NCBI GenBank assembly: GCA_015345905.1
Contig: JADDTR010000016.1
Coordinates: 314,631 to 378,630, forward strand
Length of the DNA: 64,000 nucleotides
Reading direction: 5' to 3'
Origin: Aotearoamyces nothofagi
Lineage: Eukaryota; Ascomycota; Leotiomycetes; Leotiales; Tympanidaceae
A model generated the notes under the pieces. The model was not told the origin of the DNA, searched no databases, and saw nothing but the letters and a program-made list of their open reading frames with translations. The position numbers and the translations under genes were made by a program. Shown in pieces: positions 20,525 to 33,297 of this stretch (position 1 is the first letter of the stretch; every line of letters begins with the position of its first letter).

Positions 20525-21511
20525 CTAATTATCCGTAAACCTATACCCCTCAATGTCCGTTTCCAGCAGATGAACCTGCAAAGGTTTCCTCTGATCCCGG
20601 GAGCCATATTCATAATCCCGCAGTTCTTGCATCCCTGCCAGCATCCTCTCATAGGCCCAATCTTTCTCAGCTTCTGTCCCATTTTCTTCGATCGCCCAGA
20701 TGAAGTATAGGCCATATCGCAGTGCTGTTTCGCGATATACTGTCCTCCACTCATTGCGATCGCCTTGTTGTTTAGCTAATCTGGCTAAGCGCTGTTTATA
20801 TGTTTCGACACCAGCAGTCCGAGTTTCCGGTTCCAATACAGGAATCTCAAACCACCTGCTGGCCGCCAGAACAAGACCATAAGCCACAGACAAATCCCGA
20901 GGTCCCTGGCGACTGATCCAGGCCACCTGGCGCTCGTGGGACGTTCTTGCGTCACCCCTTCTACCACATCTCGCATCTGATAGTTCGATAAGAAGCCCAA
21001 ATCCCATATCTTCCATGGCCGAATAATTCGAGGCCAGAGATGAAAAGGGGGTGGCCGGAGGGGGATGCCCGAACAAGTGAAGCCAGTTGATGGCGGCGGC
21101 AATTCCATCTACGCGTAGATCAACCACGATTTTCGTATTTCGGAAGTAAATCTCGCTCAGCCAGCAGAAGGTGTGGCGCTTAACGATATTTCCTTTCGTA
21201 GTGGACTCAACGAGGTGGTCTACAGAGTGATTGTGTGGGATAGACTGGGCGAAGAAGGTCGTGAGGTATTTCTCATGAGCTGTCGTTATAGTATGTATAT
21301 ACTGCATTAATGTTAATGCGGTGCTCAAAACCACCAATTAAGTACGCCATGCAGCAACAAAATAATAGTAGAAACATACCGAGGAGACAGACATCCAATT
21401 CCGCAGCGCTTTTGGTGTATATTCAATATATTTTGTTATTTCCAATATAATATCCGCAGTTAGCAAGGAGTCGAGAGTACCTGCACCGCCAGCAGCATCA
21501 GGATCCGTCAT
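20525..21511 (-). CDS. Hypothetical protein with probable N-terminal F-box
   Basis: Two exons (21380-21511, 20525-21301) give 302 residues. The unspliced second exon has only a spurious leader; splicing a 78-nt GT-AG intron brings in 44 N-terminal residues. The joined N-terminus, LLTADIILEITKYIEYT then RNWMSVSSYIHTITTAHEKYL, has the spacing of an F-box (Leu/Pro-like entry, acidic Glu-Ile pair, then a hydrophobic-rich helix), which would bind Skp1 in an SCF ubiquitin ligase. The rest is mostly helical (WLSEIYFRNTK, AINWLHLFG, QELRDYEY) and typical of fungus-specific F-box proteins of unknown target. The family assignment is tentative. Confidence 0.65.
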
Positions 21512-22414
21512 GTCAGCGGTGTATGGTATCTGTGAGAAGGAAAAGTAAATAAATTACATTTGCAGAGAGAAAGGACAGAAGGGGCTTTATATGAAGGTGG
21601 GAAGCACAGACTTAGAATACATGCTCTAAAAGTATCTCTTAATCTGGTGAGTAGCCTTGCAGGTTATTGCATCAGTTGAGAACTCGGGGTTATCGCATTA
21701 GTAGTAGACCTAATTATGGTGGTTGTATCGGCCGTGAAAAGCAAGGTAGCAAGGTGCTCGCTCGATGGTGAGCGGGCCGATGGTCACCCTGCTGGGTGCT
21801 GGGTCGACGCCGCTGGGCAAACGCCCATATCCGTACATTTTTCTCGCTCCACCGAACGCCAAGGTAACAGTGGAGCACCAAGGCTGCTTGCTAACGTACT
21901 ATAACGAGAATAATCAGAAACTCTTATGAACTATGTTTTGTCCTTCTTACCTACAGGCCCCCCTTGCCTATAATCAAAGGTAAAGAAAATGGTACATAGA
22001 AGCCAAAGGGCACTTGGTCAAACTGTAAGTGACTACATCCCTCTTATTAGTTATTGGTGACGGGTGCTGTTTGGTTTGTAGTTATCATTGATACTGCTCA
22101 ATTCAGTACTGAAAGAATCCTCTCAAGTTAAAGGGCGTTTGTTCCACGTCAGTTTGGTCGATGGCCCAAGAGCCCTCCTGATGCAATACAGTTCATATTA
22201 TATAGGATCTAATGGAATCAGAACAAAGACGACAATGCTGACCACCATTGTTAAAATATGGTATAAACTCCTTCCTTCATATATGCAGGGCAACGCTTTG
22301 AGCCATGCTCCATAACACCAAGCCAAGACGCCTCTATGCAATACATGCAAATACACGTTGTTTTGCCACCAAGATTCCAGCATCCCCATATCACAAGTTC
22401 ATTGTGACAATAAA
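21512..22414. other. Intergenic
   Basis: Upstream of the F-box-like gene and downstream of the glutaredoxin gene. No coding region, RNA or conspicuous repeat is supported. Confidence 0.6.
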
Positions 22415-23257
22415 TTATTCCCCTCCACCGGGCCTCTGGACGACTTCTTGCATTCGTTTCCCACCCATTGTCTTGATCGTCTCGACTAATTTCCTCCTCA
22501 CATCAAGTTCGGCCACCTCATCTCCACCTCCTATACTCTTTCCGTTTATCAAAACGTTTGGCACCGTCTTTCGGCCTGTCATCTGTGCCAATCGTTCTTG
22601 TAGTTGCCGGCCACTTGGGTGTAGATCAAGTTCAACGACATAAGGAGCTGGAACGATGGAGTATTTGTCGAGGAGAATTCCTTTGGCGCGGCGAGAATAA
22701 GGACAGTAGGATTTAGAGAAGATTATGACTGTGATATCTCAACTTAGCAATCATTCTCAATGATTCCATACTCGCAAATTGGAATGGCATGACTTACTAG
22801 GGGACCTCTTCAGAATGCTGTTTAATTCGACCTCAATCTCATGGTCCTCAGGACTCTGTTCGACCACCTTCTGCTTTTCTGTTCCGTCGTCGATTGGATA
22901 TTTCTTCCTTCCGGCGACGTTCCTATCTGAAAGATCCTCTACTATTGCCTTCGCTTTCGGTTCGCCCATGACGCTCTCTCTAGTCGGTGCCTTCGCATTC
23001 GCAGAATCCTTCGCCTTATCCTCAGCATCCCTCAACCGCACTGCCATGGCATAAGCTACGGCCTCATCATCGTCTTCGGCTGCCTCAGATGAAGGGCGCT
23101 TCGAGTGCGGGTGGTATGTTAAATCTAACGCGCTCTTCGTCTTTTGGTAGAAGTCGGCATCTTGTGTGTTCCGGTTCGAGTTTGCAATATAAAGAATATA
23201 TACCACGGCTGAGACAATGATGACACCGAAAACACGCATGCGACGCATGGAAGGCAT
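22415..23257 (-). CDS. Membrane-anchored monothiol glutaredoxin (Grx6/Grx7 type)
   Basis: Two exons (22798-23257, 22415-22728) give 257 residues. The N-terminus has one transmembrane signal anchor (FGVIIVSAVVYILYIA, about residues 9-24). A charged, Lys/Asp/Glu-rich stem of about 120 residues follows, then a glutaredoxin domain. The active site is SKSYCPYS, which like yeast Grx7 has a single reactive Cys. Glutathione-binding signatures TVPNVLINGKSIGGGDEV are present. Grx6 and Grx7 are type II membrane proteins of the early secretory pathway that guard against sulfhydryl oxidation. The intron (22729-22797) separates the stem from the catalytic domain, restoring VIIFSKSYCPYS. Placement in ER/Golgi is by analogy. 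Confidence 0.88.
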
Positions 23258-25101
23258 GATGGAAGTGGGCGCGGTGGCGTCAGCGACGTGAGGAGTTGAA
23301 GATCAAGGATTTGTCGCGTCGGTGAAAGAAGGTGCCAGTGATCTCTTCCACGCGCAGACGCTGAAGCGGCCTGTGGAATAATAGTAATACTAGAGAACGG
23401 ACACTGTTGAGACGGATGTGGGCAAGAAGAAGGGTCGATTTCTTATGTGAGGGCCGAGCTGGCGAGGGGTTTTTACAAGAGGGGGAGTTCCCGGGGTATG
23501 CAGATGGTTCTGCAGCTGGTCTTCAGCCTGCAGGAACCCCTTGAATGAGCGGGATGATACGCCGCAAAATCTGTAAGGACGGAATATATATATATGCCTG
23601 TTGTTGATGACTGAGAAGCAATGGCAGTACAGGCAGTCTGGAGCAGAAGTGAATTGCCAGAGATCGGCAGTTCAGCCGCGAGACAGGTGAATCGGCAGCT
23701 CAGGAACCCTGAAGTGTGGAGAAAGGAGCTGTCCGGCGGTCAGGGCACGCCGATCGGTGGTTGTCTCGTTTGAGCGCCCGGGGCCGGCGCGACGCGCCTG
23801 CCGACCGTGTGTGTGTGTGTGCGTGCGCGGGACGAAGGACGAAGGACGGGTCGCTGGAACTGGGCACGGCAAGGCAATCAAGGTAAGGAACAGTACAGAG
23901 GAACAATAGGAATCCTCATCGTCGTGCCCGAACTTACAGTAAGATGAGCCGCTGCAGCATTCCTACATTCCTGCAGTTCCTGCTGTACCTTAGCACCGCA
24001 TTACCTGCATTCCGTGGCACCTTATTTATACCATTACGGATACCGTGCTGGGCGTGCTGGGCGTGCTGGGCGAAGAGGGCCGCTTCCTATCTTGCCTCGA
24101 GATTTGGAGAAGCCTCGAGCATTTCTTGTCCTGTGCGCCTTTCTGCGGTGCGGGTATCGGGTGGATCTGGACGGAATTGCCTTGTGTGCCGTATCCTCCG
24201 GAGGGCATGCAAATTTAGAAGCGTGCACGGTTGGATCTACAATCAGTCAACCCATCAATCAAGCAATCTCAGCCTCAAGCAACCAAGCAAGCAAGCACCG
24301 CCGCAGTCTCTACGTATGGGTTCCTAGCACCTTGCCACTCGTGCCTCCAGAGGCTCGCTCGGTCTGGTACAGCGGTGCCCGTCTGTGTCTGCACCTGCCA
24401 CGTGAGATGCTGAATGGATGCTCGAAGTTTTCGGTGATTGTCGACATACTGTAATTAAACATCGATCCACTTTGGACTAGCTAGAGCCCCTACATCATAC
24501 CGATATAAATGTATAAATATACCACAGAACAAGCCCAGTCCAAATAGGTTTAGAGCGACACACATCACAAGACTGTTACCCTCAATATCATGGGCTGCAG
24601 GTGCAACTAACAGTACGAATTCAGTCACCATTCTTGCGGATACAAGATGCCCCACACAGTAGATAAGCTGCTCTTGGAAATCGACTGATGGGTATATACT
24701 GTATGCTGTGTCGGTACAGTCGGCCATATCCCCCTAGCAGCAACCATGTGTAGATGTTAGGCATCTGTCGTCCACTACCGTCAGGACGGTGTAAAGACGG
24801 TACATGTGTTTTATAAAACACCTCTTCAACCAGGTAGCTGCACCCCCGCTCTCATCAATACTAACATTTCAAGGTCAGAGGAATCGGACTAGGGGTAAAG
24901 CATTGCTTGGATAGCCCAAATATCTTCAAGATGGCTCAGACTTGCCTTTAACTACTTCATTATTGCGCACATGAGATCCACTGGCATAGCACTCCCGGGT
25001 TACTGCTAAGCAGAAACACACGAGGAGTACTCTAAGGCTCTATGGCATGTAAAAGCAATTCAGTAGTATCTGAGATATCATCACCGCCATCTGGCAGACA
25101 T
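23258..25101. other. Long intergenic region (1.8 kb)
   Basis: Contains a GT dinucleotide run (about 23809-23826), a GGACGAA tandem just after it, a 9-bp GGGCGTGCT tandem (about 24050-24070) and a TCAATCA/CAAG-type low-complexity tract (about 24240-24300). A 90-residue minus-strand frame (24455-24727) has a hydrophobic segment but no further support. Most of this is likely promoter of the glutaredoxin gene plus spacer. Confidence 0.55.
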
Positions 25102-27139
25102 TCAAACTTCACTAGCAGAGATAAGAGAAGTACCCTTAGTTCTTCCAGTTTCCATCTTGGCAGTTCGTGCCCCAAATTGAATCTGAAATATATATGTTAG
25201 TAACAGGGCCTTGAAAGATTGAAAAGACTTACTGCCCGCTTCTTCTCCCGTGCAACAGAATGCATGCCTAATTTCCAGGCCAGAAGGCGGAGAACTTTCT
25301 TGCCAGGCTCTATGTCACCACCTGAACGCTGCAGAGTATCTGGCGTTATCGTGAAGCCACATTTCTCCCATGCCGGCCGGGAAAGCGCCCACTGCACCAG
25401 AGACTCATCTAGATAAGGATACCGAGCCTCTCGGCCCCAGTTGGAAATTACTCGATCATCTCGACCGAGGTTGCGTTTTCCCAGCCGGTTAACATCCAAT
25501 TCTAGTTCATTAAGCAAACCAGGAAAACCCTGCCTTGAAAAGGCTGTTGCGTGGCGTGTATAGCCACCAAAAAGCTCATCGGCGCCAAGGCCTGATAGAA
25601 GCACCCGTGCCGGTGTTGAATAGGCTGTGACTGGCACACCATAATCCGTAGATGCAAGTCCTGAACCACGAGAAGCAAAATATAAAGCAGTGCCTATCGA
25701 AAGATCCATCTCGGTATTATGTGGATAAATAAGTGACACAACCTTGTCTCTATGAGCCATTGTCTCGGCATAAGGAACATTTACCTAACAATTGTGTCAG
25801 CCTCGTAGTAAAGTAATAGGCAAAGAGGTAGTCTACTTCAACAAATCGCCATGTACGTCCCGGACAGACTTCCCGTAATTCTTTAAGAGCATTCCTTCCA
25901 GTCACCCTGTCGGGGCACAATTCATAGGCAGAACAACGCTGAGCTGCGGAAGTGGCGAGAACTTCCTCTCCTGTGTCAAAGAGCGATGAGATAGTATTTT
26001 CTGATTGGCCAATCCTCTCATAACCTCTAGGGGCATGGCCCGAATGCTTCGTCGTGGTTTTGATTTGCTTGGATGCTTGTATTACCCTAGGATTTTCAAA
26101 TGCCACATTGAGTAGGTCGATTTCCTGATCGGCAGGTAGGAGATCATGTGCTACACGAGCCAATACTGCACAGTCTAACCCTCCCGAGAATAAAATGGCT
26201 AGTTTGACTTTATTTGCAGAGTTATGGTCGGGGGGATTTGGAATATTCAAAACCCTCAACTTCAGTGATTCATATAGACGGTGTTCTAATTGCTGGACGG
26301 AGGTCGAGTCGGCATTGAGCTCGTACGCTTCTAGTGGCAGCGCTGAATTCAATTTACCAAGAGGAAGATTCTGCCGATATTGTAAGCCACAATCTTTTGT
26401 AAGATTCCATTTCCTCGATATTACGACCAGGGACACGCAGAGATGCACTTACGGATGTCCCTTGAGCATCGCTCGATAGCCAGGGAAATCTATACGTACG
26501 AAATGATGTGCTCTCGGCCAGACGCACCTCCTGAGAAGCAAAAGAAAGCGGTACAGAAGAGTTGGCAAAGGCCAGTAAGTATATTCCATCAGCTTCAACT
26601 TCTTTCCAAGCGCTACTAGTGGAACCTGCAACGCTTGAAAATTGGATACCATTTGCATTATCTTCAGCGTTGTATAGCAAAGAACGCCTCCCGAGGCAGT
26701 CTCGACCAAAGTAGACAAGGTCGTGAGGTTTGTCGAAATAGACGAATGCGAAGGGGCCAGATATACTTCGCATGACTTCAAGAACATCGTTGATAGGACA
26801 CAATTCTGACATCCCAGGTATATTTGGCGTAAGGAGACTTAGAATATGCTCACCATCGTTACCTTGTACAGGCTCTAGGCCAATCTTCCAAGCCTCGCCA
26901 TTCCAACACAGGACTGATCTCGTCACAGGGTCTGAAAGTGGTTGTGGAGTGACATGACCACCTCGGAGGGCGAGTACAGTGGATGTGAATGAGAGTGAAA
27001 TCAGATCTTTGCCTTTGGTGCCAGATTCAGCGTCTATCTGGCCGAAAAAGTCCGGACCTCTGTTGTGTAGTAGATGTTTTAGACTAGGGTCAAGACTTTG
27101 AATCCCATCCTCGGAGATCAAAGCGCAGATTCCACACAT
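25102..27139 (-). CDS. Asparagine synthetase domain-containing protein (ASNSD1-like)
   Basis: Four exons (26453-27139, 25837-26370, 25233-25784, 25102-25182) give 617 residues. The N-terminus begins MCGICALIS, so Cys2 of the class II glutamine amidotransferase (Ntn) domain is present, with LHNRGPD and WNGEAW further on. The C-terminal half is an adenylate-forming synthetase domain with a PP-loop (LAILFSGGLDCAVLA), LLSGLGADELFGGYTRH, and the ending KKRAIQFGARTAKM created by the last splice. In true asparagine synthetases the loop reads SGGxDS; here the last Ser is Cys. The animal homologue ASNSD1 has no proven activity, so asparagine synthesis should not be assumed. The first intron acceptor (26371-26372) is the least certain junction. 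Confidence 0.9.
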
Positions 27140-27563
27140 ATCTACACCATATGGTTATCAAAATTCATTCATAATCGAGTCAACATGCATCTTGGGGCTG
27201 AAGTTGCACATTTTTGTTCTATCCTGGCCAGTTCTGCATTTCGTTACATAGCCTCCGACCTATTTTTGATACTAAGTTTGATTGAAGCTAATTCCGAGCT
27301 TGGGCCACTTCGTCACTCACTTACCGAGTAGGTTGATATCGATATCAAACAAATGGTGAGACCGCAACCGCTATACTTCATTTACTCATTTCAACTTGCC
27401 GCCTAATGTAGTACGGCTTTCTATGATTACGCATATAACTTTACGTTAGTTGCGAGATCTCATTCGGCTATCGCTCTGCTTTCCTACTGCTGTCCTGAGA
27501 TTTATACCCCGCCAACAATAGCACCACACTTCCTCCTCGCCGGTACCTGGCATTTCTAGTTGT
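27140..27563. promoter_or_regulatory. Divergent promoter of the ASNSD1-like and VPS9 genes
   Basis: Head-to-head spacer of 424 bp. No specific element recognised. Confidence 0.5.
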
Positions 27564-30234
27564 ATGTCTCCTCCTCGACACTCAGAGGAAGCCATCACAA
27601 TAAACGATGAGCTTCAAGAAGGATCGAAATCGAAGGATATACAACCAAAGGACACATCGATAGATTCAGTCAAGGGACCGGTGTTTGATCACGATGAGAA
27701 TAGCGGCGACAAAGCCCAAGATCTGCCGGAACAGAAATATGGCATATTAAGTAGAGAGACGGGAGACAGCGATGCACAAAAGGAAGTGATGCTGTTAGTA
27801 GCTGATATCGAGGAACCTCGTGGAAAACTAGCGACAGACCCAGTATCCGGGACTTCGAGCAACGCCATGGAAGAGGCGACGGAACCAGCTTCATTACCAG
27901 CAGAAGCAATATCACAGCTTACTGACCCAATGGAATCATCAACAGCAACACTTAAGCCACGGACTTCCAAGTCTCTGTCTATTACTAAAGATAGTGAATA
28001 TTTAGATCCTACGCCGAAGACACCGTACTCATCCCAACCTCCGTCACGGTCCGTCTCTAACGCGACTTCAAATCCACAATACAATGGGTCTACGAGATCT
28101 GCTGAAATATCGCCAACACGGTCAGATGGCGGCTTTGACGAGAAGCGCTCTGTGAGTGAAGACGAACGGGAGGGTGATTCGAGATCAGAGATACAAAACA
28201 TTATGGATCAGTTTGGAGAAGATGGTAGTGGACCTGGCGTCGACGAGGTCATGTCACCCCGTCTGGAATTTGCTGGCCCCCTGCTTGGTAGCCCTGTACA
28301 GCACCCTCCGAGGAAATCGAGTTTGGAGCCTCTGAATCAAGCTGCTGCAAATGCTGTGCACGACATGGAGAATCTACATTTGCAAGCGTCTTCATCGGCG
28401 AATTCAAAAATTCGAGATGATTCTGAAAAAGGTCCCTCGGTCCCTCCAAAACCGAGATCTATATCCGGTTTTAGTCCTTCGCGGGCCCAAGATGAGCGTT
28501 TTCTAAGTGTTGATTCACCCATGACTCCAAGTGGGCCGTCTTTACATAGACCACCTCCACCAGATCCGGAGCCAGAGCCTGATCTCCCATTCGATTTCCA
28601 TAGGTTTCTGGAGCAATTAAGACACAAGACGGCTGACCCTGTTGCAAAATTTCTAAGATCATTTTTACTGGAATTTGGTAAGAAACAATGGATGGTTCAT
28701 GAGCAAGTCAAAATCATCGGAGATTTTCTAGCCTTCATCACAAACAAAATGGCACAATGTGATGTTTGGCAAGAGGTATCTGATGCTGAATTTGACAATG
28801 CTCGAGAGGGTATGGAGAAGCTCGTGATGAATCGACTATATACGCAAACCTTCTCTCCAGCCATACAACCACCTCATCCTATCCCAGGGCCAAAACCTAA
28901 GCGGAGGGGTGGAGAACGTCTGCTAGGCCCAGGAAGGAGAGGCCAACATCAGGAGGACGTCGAACGTGACGACATCCTTGCTCAGAAAGTGAGCATATAT
29001 GGATGGGTGAAGGAAGAACACCTTGATATTCCTCCTGTCGGTGACAGCGGAAGAAGATTTTTAGTACTAGCCCAGCAAGGTATGTATTATTCGGAGCCTG
29101 CCAGGACCATAACTTACATAACAATCAGAGCTACTTAAGATTAAGACCTATAGGGCGCCTAGAGACAAGATAATCTGTGTGCTGAACTGCTGCAAAGTTA
29201 TCTTCGGTATTAATTCAGACACCGATTTTATAGGGTCTAGCTAACTAGGTCCAGGTCTTTTGAAACATTCTAAGACGGACACCTCAGCTGATTCATTCAT
29301 GCCCTTGATCATATATGTTGTACTCCAAGCGAATCCAGAGCACCTAGTGTCAAATGTCCAATACATATTAAGGTTTCGCAATCAAGAAAAGCTAGGCGGA
29401 GAGGCAGGGTATTATCTGTCATCCTTGGTAAGTAAGCTACTTCGGTGACCGACTTAAGCTCATATCATCTAGATGGGTGCTATTCAATTCATCGAGAACC
29501 TAGATCGTACAACGCTGACGATCTCTGATGAAGAATTTGAGAAGAATGTAGAGGCTGCAGTTTCCGCAATCGCCGAAAAACATCAAGCTGGAGAAGCTCA
29601 AACTGCACCGCCACAAAGACAGGTGTCGGAGAAATCAGCTCCCAGTCGTCCTCAAATTACACCTCGGCATTCAATGGAGGGCGAGTCTTCAAACCCACGA
29701 AGGTCAACATCGTTATATGATACAGATAGCGGCGACGGTTCAGACGAGAAAGCAGCCATGAATGGTCTACTGCGTACTATACAACGGCCGCTTTCATCCA
29801 TAGGGCGACTGTTTTCCGAGGAGATACCCTCATCACAAATTGGCCCTGCTCGGACCCCTCTTCCAGGAAGCACCCCGAGAATGTCACCTGCGCCTCGAAA
29901 TAGTACAGATACCCCTAGGAGCCCCCAAAGAACCCCAGCAGCTGATCATGATGAGCCTAAGAGAAGCCGACTCACGGCTGAGGATGCAGCAGCAAGGCAA
30001 GCAAGTGCTGAAGCTGCTGAAGCACATAGGATTCAACGAGCCGAGCACGCAAATGTTGTAGAGACACTTGCTGGCATGTTTCCAGATCTCGATAGAGATA
30101 TTATCGGTGACGTTGTAACGCAGAAGAATGGCAGGTAAGTAGTCTTGTCATGCATTTTACTCATGAATACCTAGCTAATGCGTTCTTTTAGAGTCGCTCT
30201 TGCTGTTGACGCCTGCTTAGCTCTGAGTGCTTAA
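27564..30234 (+). CDS. VPS9: Vps9-domain guanine nucleotide exchange factor with CUE domain
   Basis: Five exons (27564-29079, 29129-29206, 29255-29427, 29473-30134, 30192-30234) give 823 residues. Vps9 proteins activate Rab5-family GTPases (Vps21/Ypt51) on early endosomes. The first 340 residues are acidic, Ser/Pro-rich and disordered. A helical bundle follows (FHRFLEQLRHKTADPVAKF) and then the VPS9 core: KIICVLNCCKVIFGLLK, SADSFMPLIIYVVLQANPEHL, GEAGYYLSSLMGAIQFIENL. The C-terminus is a CUE ubiquitin-binding domain (VVETLAGMFPDLDRDIIGDVV then VALAVDACLALSA), completed only by the 43-nt last exon. All junctions are GT-AG and in phase. Confidence 0.93.
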
Positions 30235-30759
30235 ATGCAACCCTTACTCGAGGGATATTCACAGTTGGGGTCCACGATAAATGCATTGTGGTTGAGGACG
30301 AGCGGCCTGGAATAGATTCTGTCTGATTCTGAAACGAAGTCTTTCAATAATATCATCCATTGGTTTGAGCGAGCATAGCGTTTGGGTCTTTTTGGCATAT
30401 ATCCCTAGTTACTGCTTCGAGAGACGGCTACCGATGCATTTAATTAAGAATAAATAGAGGACAATAATGTAGATGCTCAATTATCTGGTTCTTAAGTCGA
30501 GGTATAATTCAAGGAGAGAGGTTCAATTATCAAAAATTATCATTGGCGGTTGTATTTATCACGGTTGCCGTTATCTATCATATCCATGTTGACGAGCCTG
30601 TCGTGCCTGCTTGCCGGCGATAACGGAAGATAGGGTGTCCGTTATTACGCTAAACCTAAATAATCTGAATGCATATAATTTTGAGGACTCGAGTGAGTTC
30701 TGCGCAACAATAATCACTCTTTGATACAGATATTCATATAGTAATATCGATTTATTGCT
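30235..30759. other. Intergenic
   Basis: Partly AT-rich (30380-30560). Upstream of the next plus-strand gene. Nothing else is recognised. Confidence 0.6.
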
Positions 30760-33297
30760 ATGGCGAAGAAGAAGAGTAAGAGTTCAGACGGCAACGAAGC
30801 TCCTGAGAACTCATCTACTTCTCCAAACCCAACAGCCCAAAATCCGTCTACGTCTAAGAGCAAAGACGCAAAGACGCCGCAGCCTTCGACCTCAGCCTTG
30901 ATCATTTGTCGTAACAAGTACGTATAGTCTTCAAACTCTGATTCTTCTGGATACTACACCTCTTGGCTTTTTGCTAGCTCGCGATCGGCTAGACTGGCCA
31001 AGCGCAATCTGCTCGAGAAGCTGTATACATCTTGCGCTCAAATTCGCCGTTATGAATCTGTATCAATAACTTAACTCGATACTGACCTCTTCGACAGACA
31101 TTGGCGCTATATCTCTTCTTTCCACGGGCCATGGCTGCAATTGCCTCCGGAGGTTCTAGAAAGCCTGGCGAACAACAACTACAATCTCCCTCGCCCCCGA
31201 CCCATCGATCCTGCGGTGTTTTATGATCTATTGAAAATTCGGCGTCTAGTCGATGATGCGACAAATCTGTCGGTCCGTGCTGCCAGTGGTGTCACGTCTT
31301 CTTCCCTCACAAATGCTTTGAACGCAGGCAATGGGCTTCTTGGCAATGGAGGTGCGGCGCTGGGCCTGGGAATGGGAGGTGGTGGGGGGAACGCGAAGCT
31401 CAGTAGGGAACGGAAACATCGAATGCGAGAGCAAGCTACTCAGAAATTGTCAAAGGCATATCATCTAGACGAGATTGCATGTAGTGTTGCAACGATGCAA
31501 TCCGCCTCTACACTTGAAGACGTTGCTCAGCTCGTTTTGCAACGAAGTCCACTCGATGCGGATGCGAAATATGTACATTTCTTTCATGAGAAAATACCAT
31601 CCCGACAGCTTGCAGAATGTACAAGTCTACAACCGCTGGATGAGATCATTGCAGAAATGTCAAACGAAGCAGAACCTTTAAGAACAAGGGCTGTAACAAA
31701 GATATTCAAAGAAGATTTTGTAGGCGCTGCTCAAGATTTGACTGCCGCATTACATATCTGCAAGTATAATCAGGGCCAGCACAAAGCTGGGCGACAACAG
31801 TTACAACTTGCTTCCGTAGCAGCAGCAGCAGCAGAAGCTCAGCGTAATTCAAAATGGAAGGAAGAAATAAAGCTCGATGAGGTCGATCACCCGAGCAGCC
31901 TAGAGACACAACTACTTTTTCACCGTGCTGGTGTGTATCTTACGATTGCGTGCCAATACGTCAATGCTGCATTACCCCATAAAAACGCCCAAAAGAAGCC
32001 CTATCCAGAGAATGGTGCAAATGGTGCCAATGGCGGAGTTGGGATAGGGGATAGCGCAATACCCGAGGCAGAAGGAGAGGAGAACCCGGCAGAGAAAGAG
32101 GCTCATAAGCAGCGACTCGAGGCCCGAAAAATTGTCAAGACAAATGCGAAAAGAGCTCTCCGTGACTATATTGCGTACCTAGCACAATTCGATTATACCA
32201 CAGGATTGCCGGTAGAGGTTACTGAAGAGTTTGTACGCAAGGTCAACCAGGCGGCCAATGGCTTCCAAATCCCGAAACCACAAAACTGTTGTAAAGCTCT
32301 AGAGATGGAAAGCAATTTATCACTGAGCAACGGTCAGCTGTCAGATGCTCTTGTCCCTCACAGTGGCCCTCAAAATAGCCGTTATCGGCCTCAGAATGGG
32401 AATAGCAGCCCTCGAAATGGCAATCTCCCAAGCCTCCCACAACCCGTTGTTCATCAGATATCCTCTCTTTTCTCTGCAACTCCACCAACCGATCTGCCAA
32501 CATATCCTAAAACGTCAAGTACGTTGACTACAAAACAAAGGTCAATTCCATCCCCATCAAGTCCGGCCACGCAAGCTGTTCTCGCACAAACTGATTCCCA
32601 CGAAGCCCTCACCTATCATCCACTCCTCACAGATGCTCTTCACTCTCTGCTCCTATGCCACTGTCTCGTGCAAACATCTGCCCGCGAGCTCCAGCGCCAC
32701 GCCCATATGGTCGCTCGCCTCGCACGCGTCTGTGACGGCTACCCGATCTTCCAAGCTGCTCGCTCTCCTAGCCGCGCCGATTGGATTGAGATTATCCGTC
32801 GTGGCGACAACTGGATCGGACTCCAACAGTCATGGGAGACACTCTGTGCGCCTGCCCCTCTTCCAGGACAAGTCCCTACGAACCAGCAAAAGGAGACAAC
32901 AGAGCAGAGGCACGAGCGGCTGAAGCAGCAGGCTATCATAGAAGCCCTCGAAGACGACCGGGTGCACGATGAGGCTAGTTTCCATGCTGCCGTTGCAGCA
33001 AGAGAGCGACGTCAGGAAGAAGAGGCCAGGAAAGCAGAGGGAAGAGAGATCCCAAAACGCTGGGCACAGGAAGACGGCAAGGAATATCCCATCAGCACCG
33101 AGCGCGCGGCCGCCATTGTGCGGTGGGTCAAAGAGGCACCCGTCGGTGGCGATTCCACCGGGACGAGAAAGAAGAAGAAGACCAAGGCTAGCGTGAAGGG
33201 CAAGAGCAAGAGCGCAGAAGGAATCACAAACTCGATAGCGGGCTTGAACGTCGGCAAAACTGCGAACGGCTGTACTCGCCTTGGGGAGGTCGATTGA
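30760..33297 (+). CDS. Conserved fungal protein of unknown function, helical repeat-like
   Basis: Two exons (30760-30917, 31098-33297) give 785 residues. The first exon encodes a Lys/Ser-rich start (MAKKKSKSSDG) and ends CRNK; the splice yields CRNKHWRYISSFHGPWLQLPPEVLE, a block I associate with a conserved ascomycete family. Alternating helices follow, of TPR-like character (LEDVAQLVLQRSPLD, FVGAAQDLTAALHICK, THLFHRAG-type segments), then a disordered Asn/Pro/Ser region (about 410-500). A helical C-terminal part (ALTYHPLLTDALHSLLLCHCL, RQEEEARKAEGREIPKRW) ends in a KKKKTK basic tail. Some databases label relatives histidine kinase group protein; no kinase motif is visible here, so I would not transfer that name. 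Confidence 0.8.

Noticed and set aside
24455-24727. 90-residue minus-strand frame with a hydrophobic segment
   Set aside because: No family resemblance, splice support or homologous pattern; the hydrophobic run could be chance.
24806-24821. 16-bp palindrome GTGTTTTATAAAACAC
   Set aside because: With no spacer about one such palindrome is expected by chance in 64 kb.
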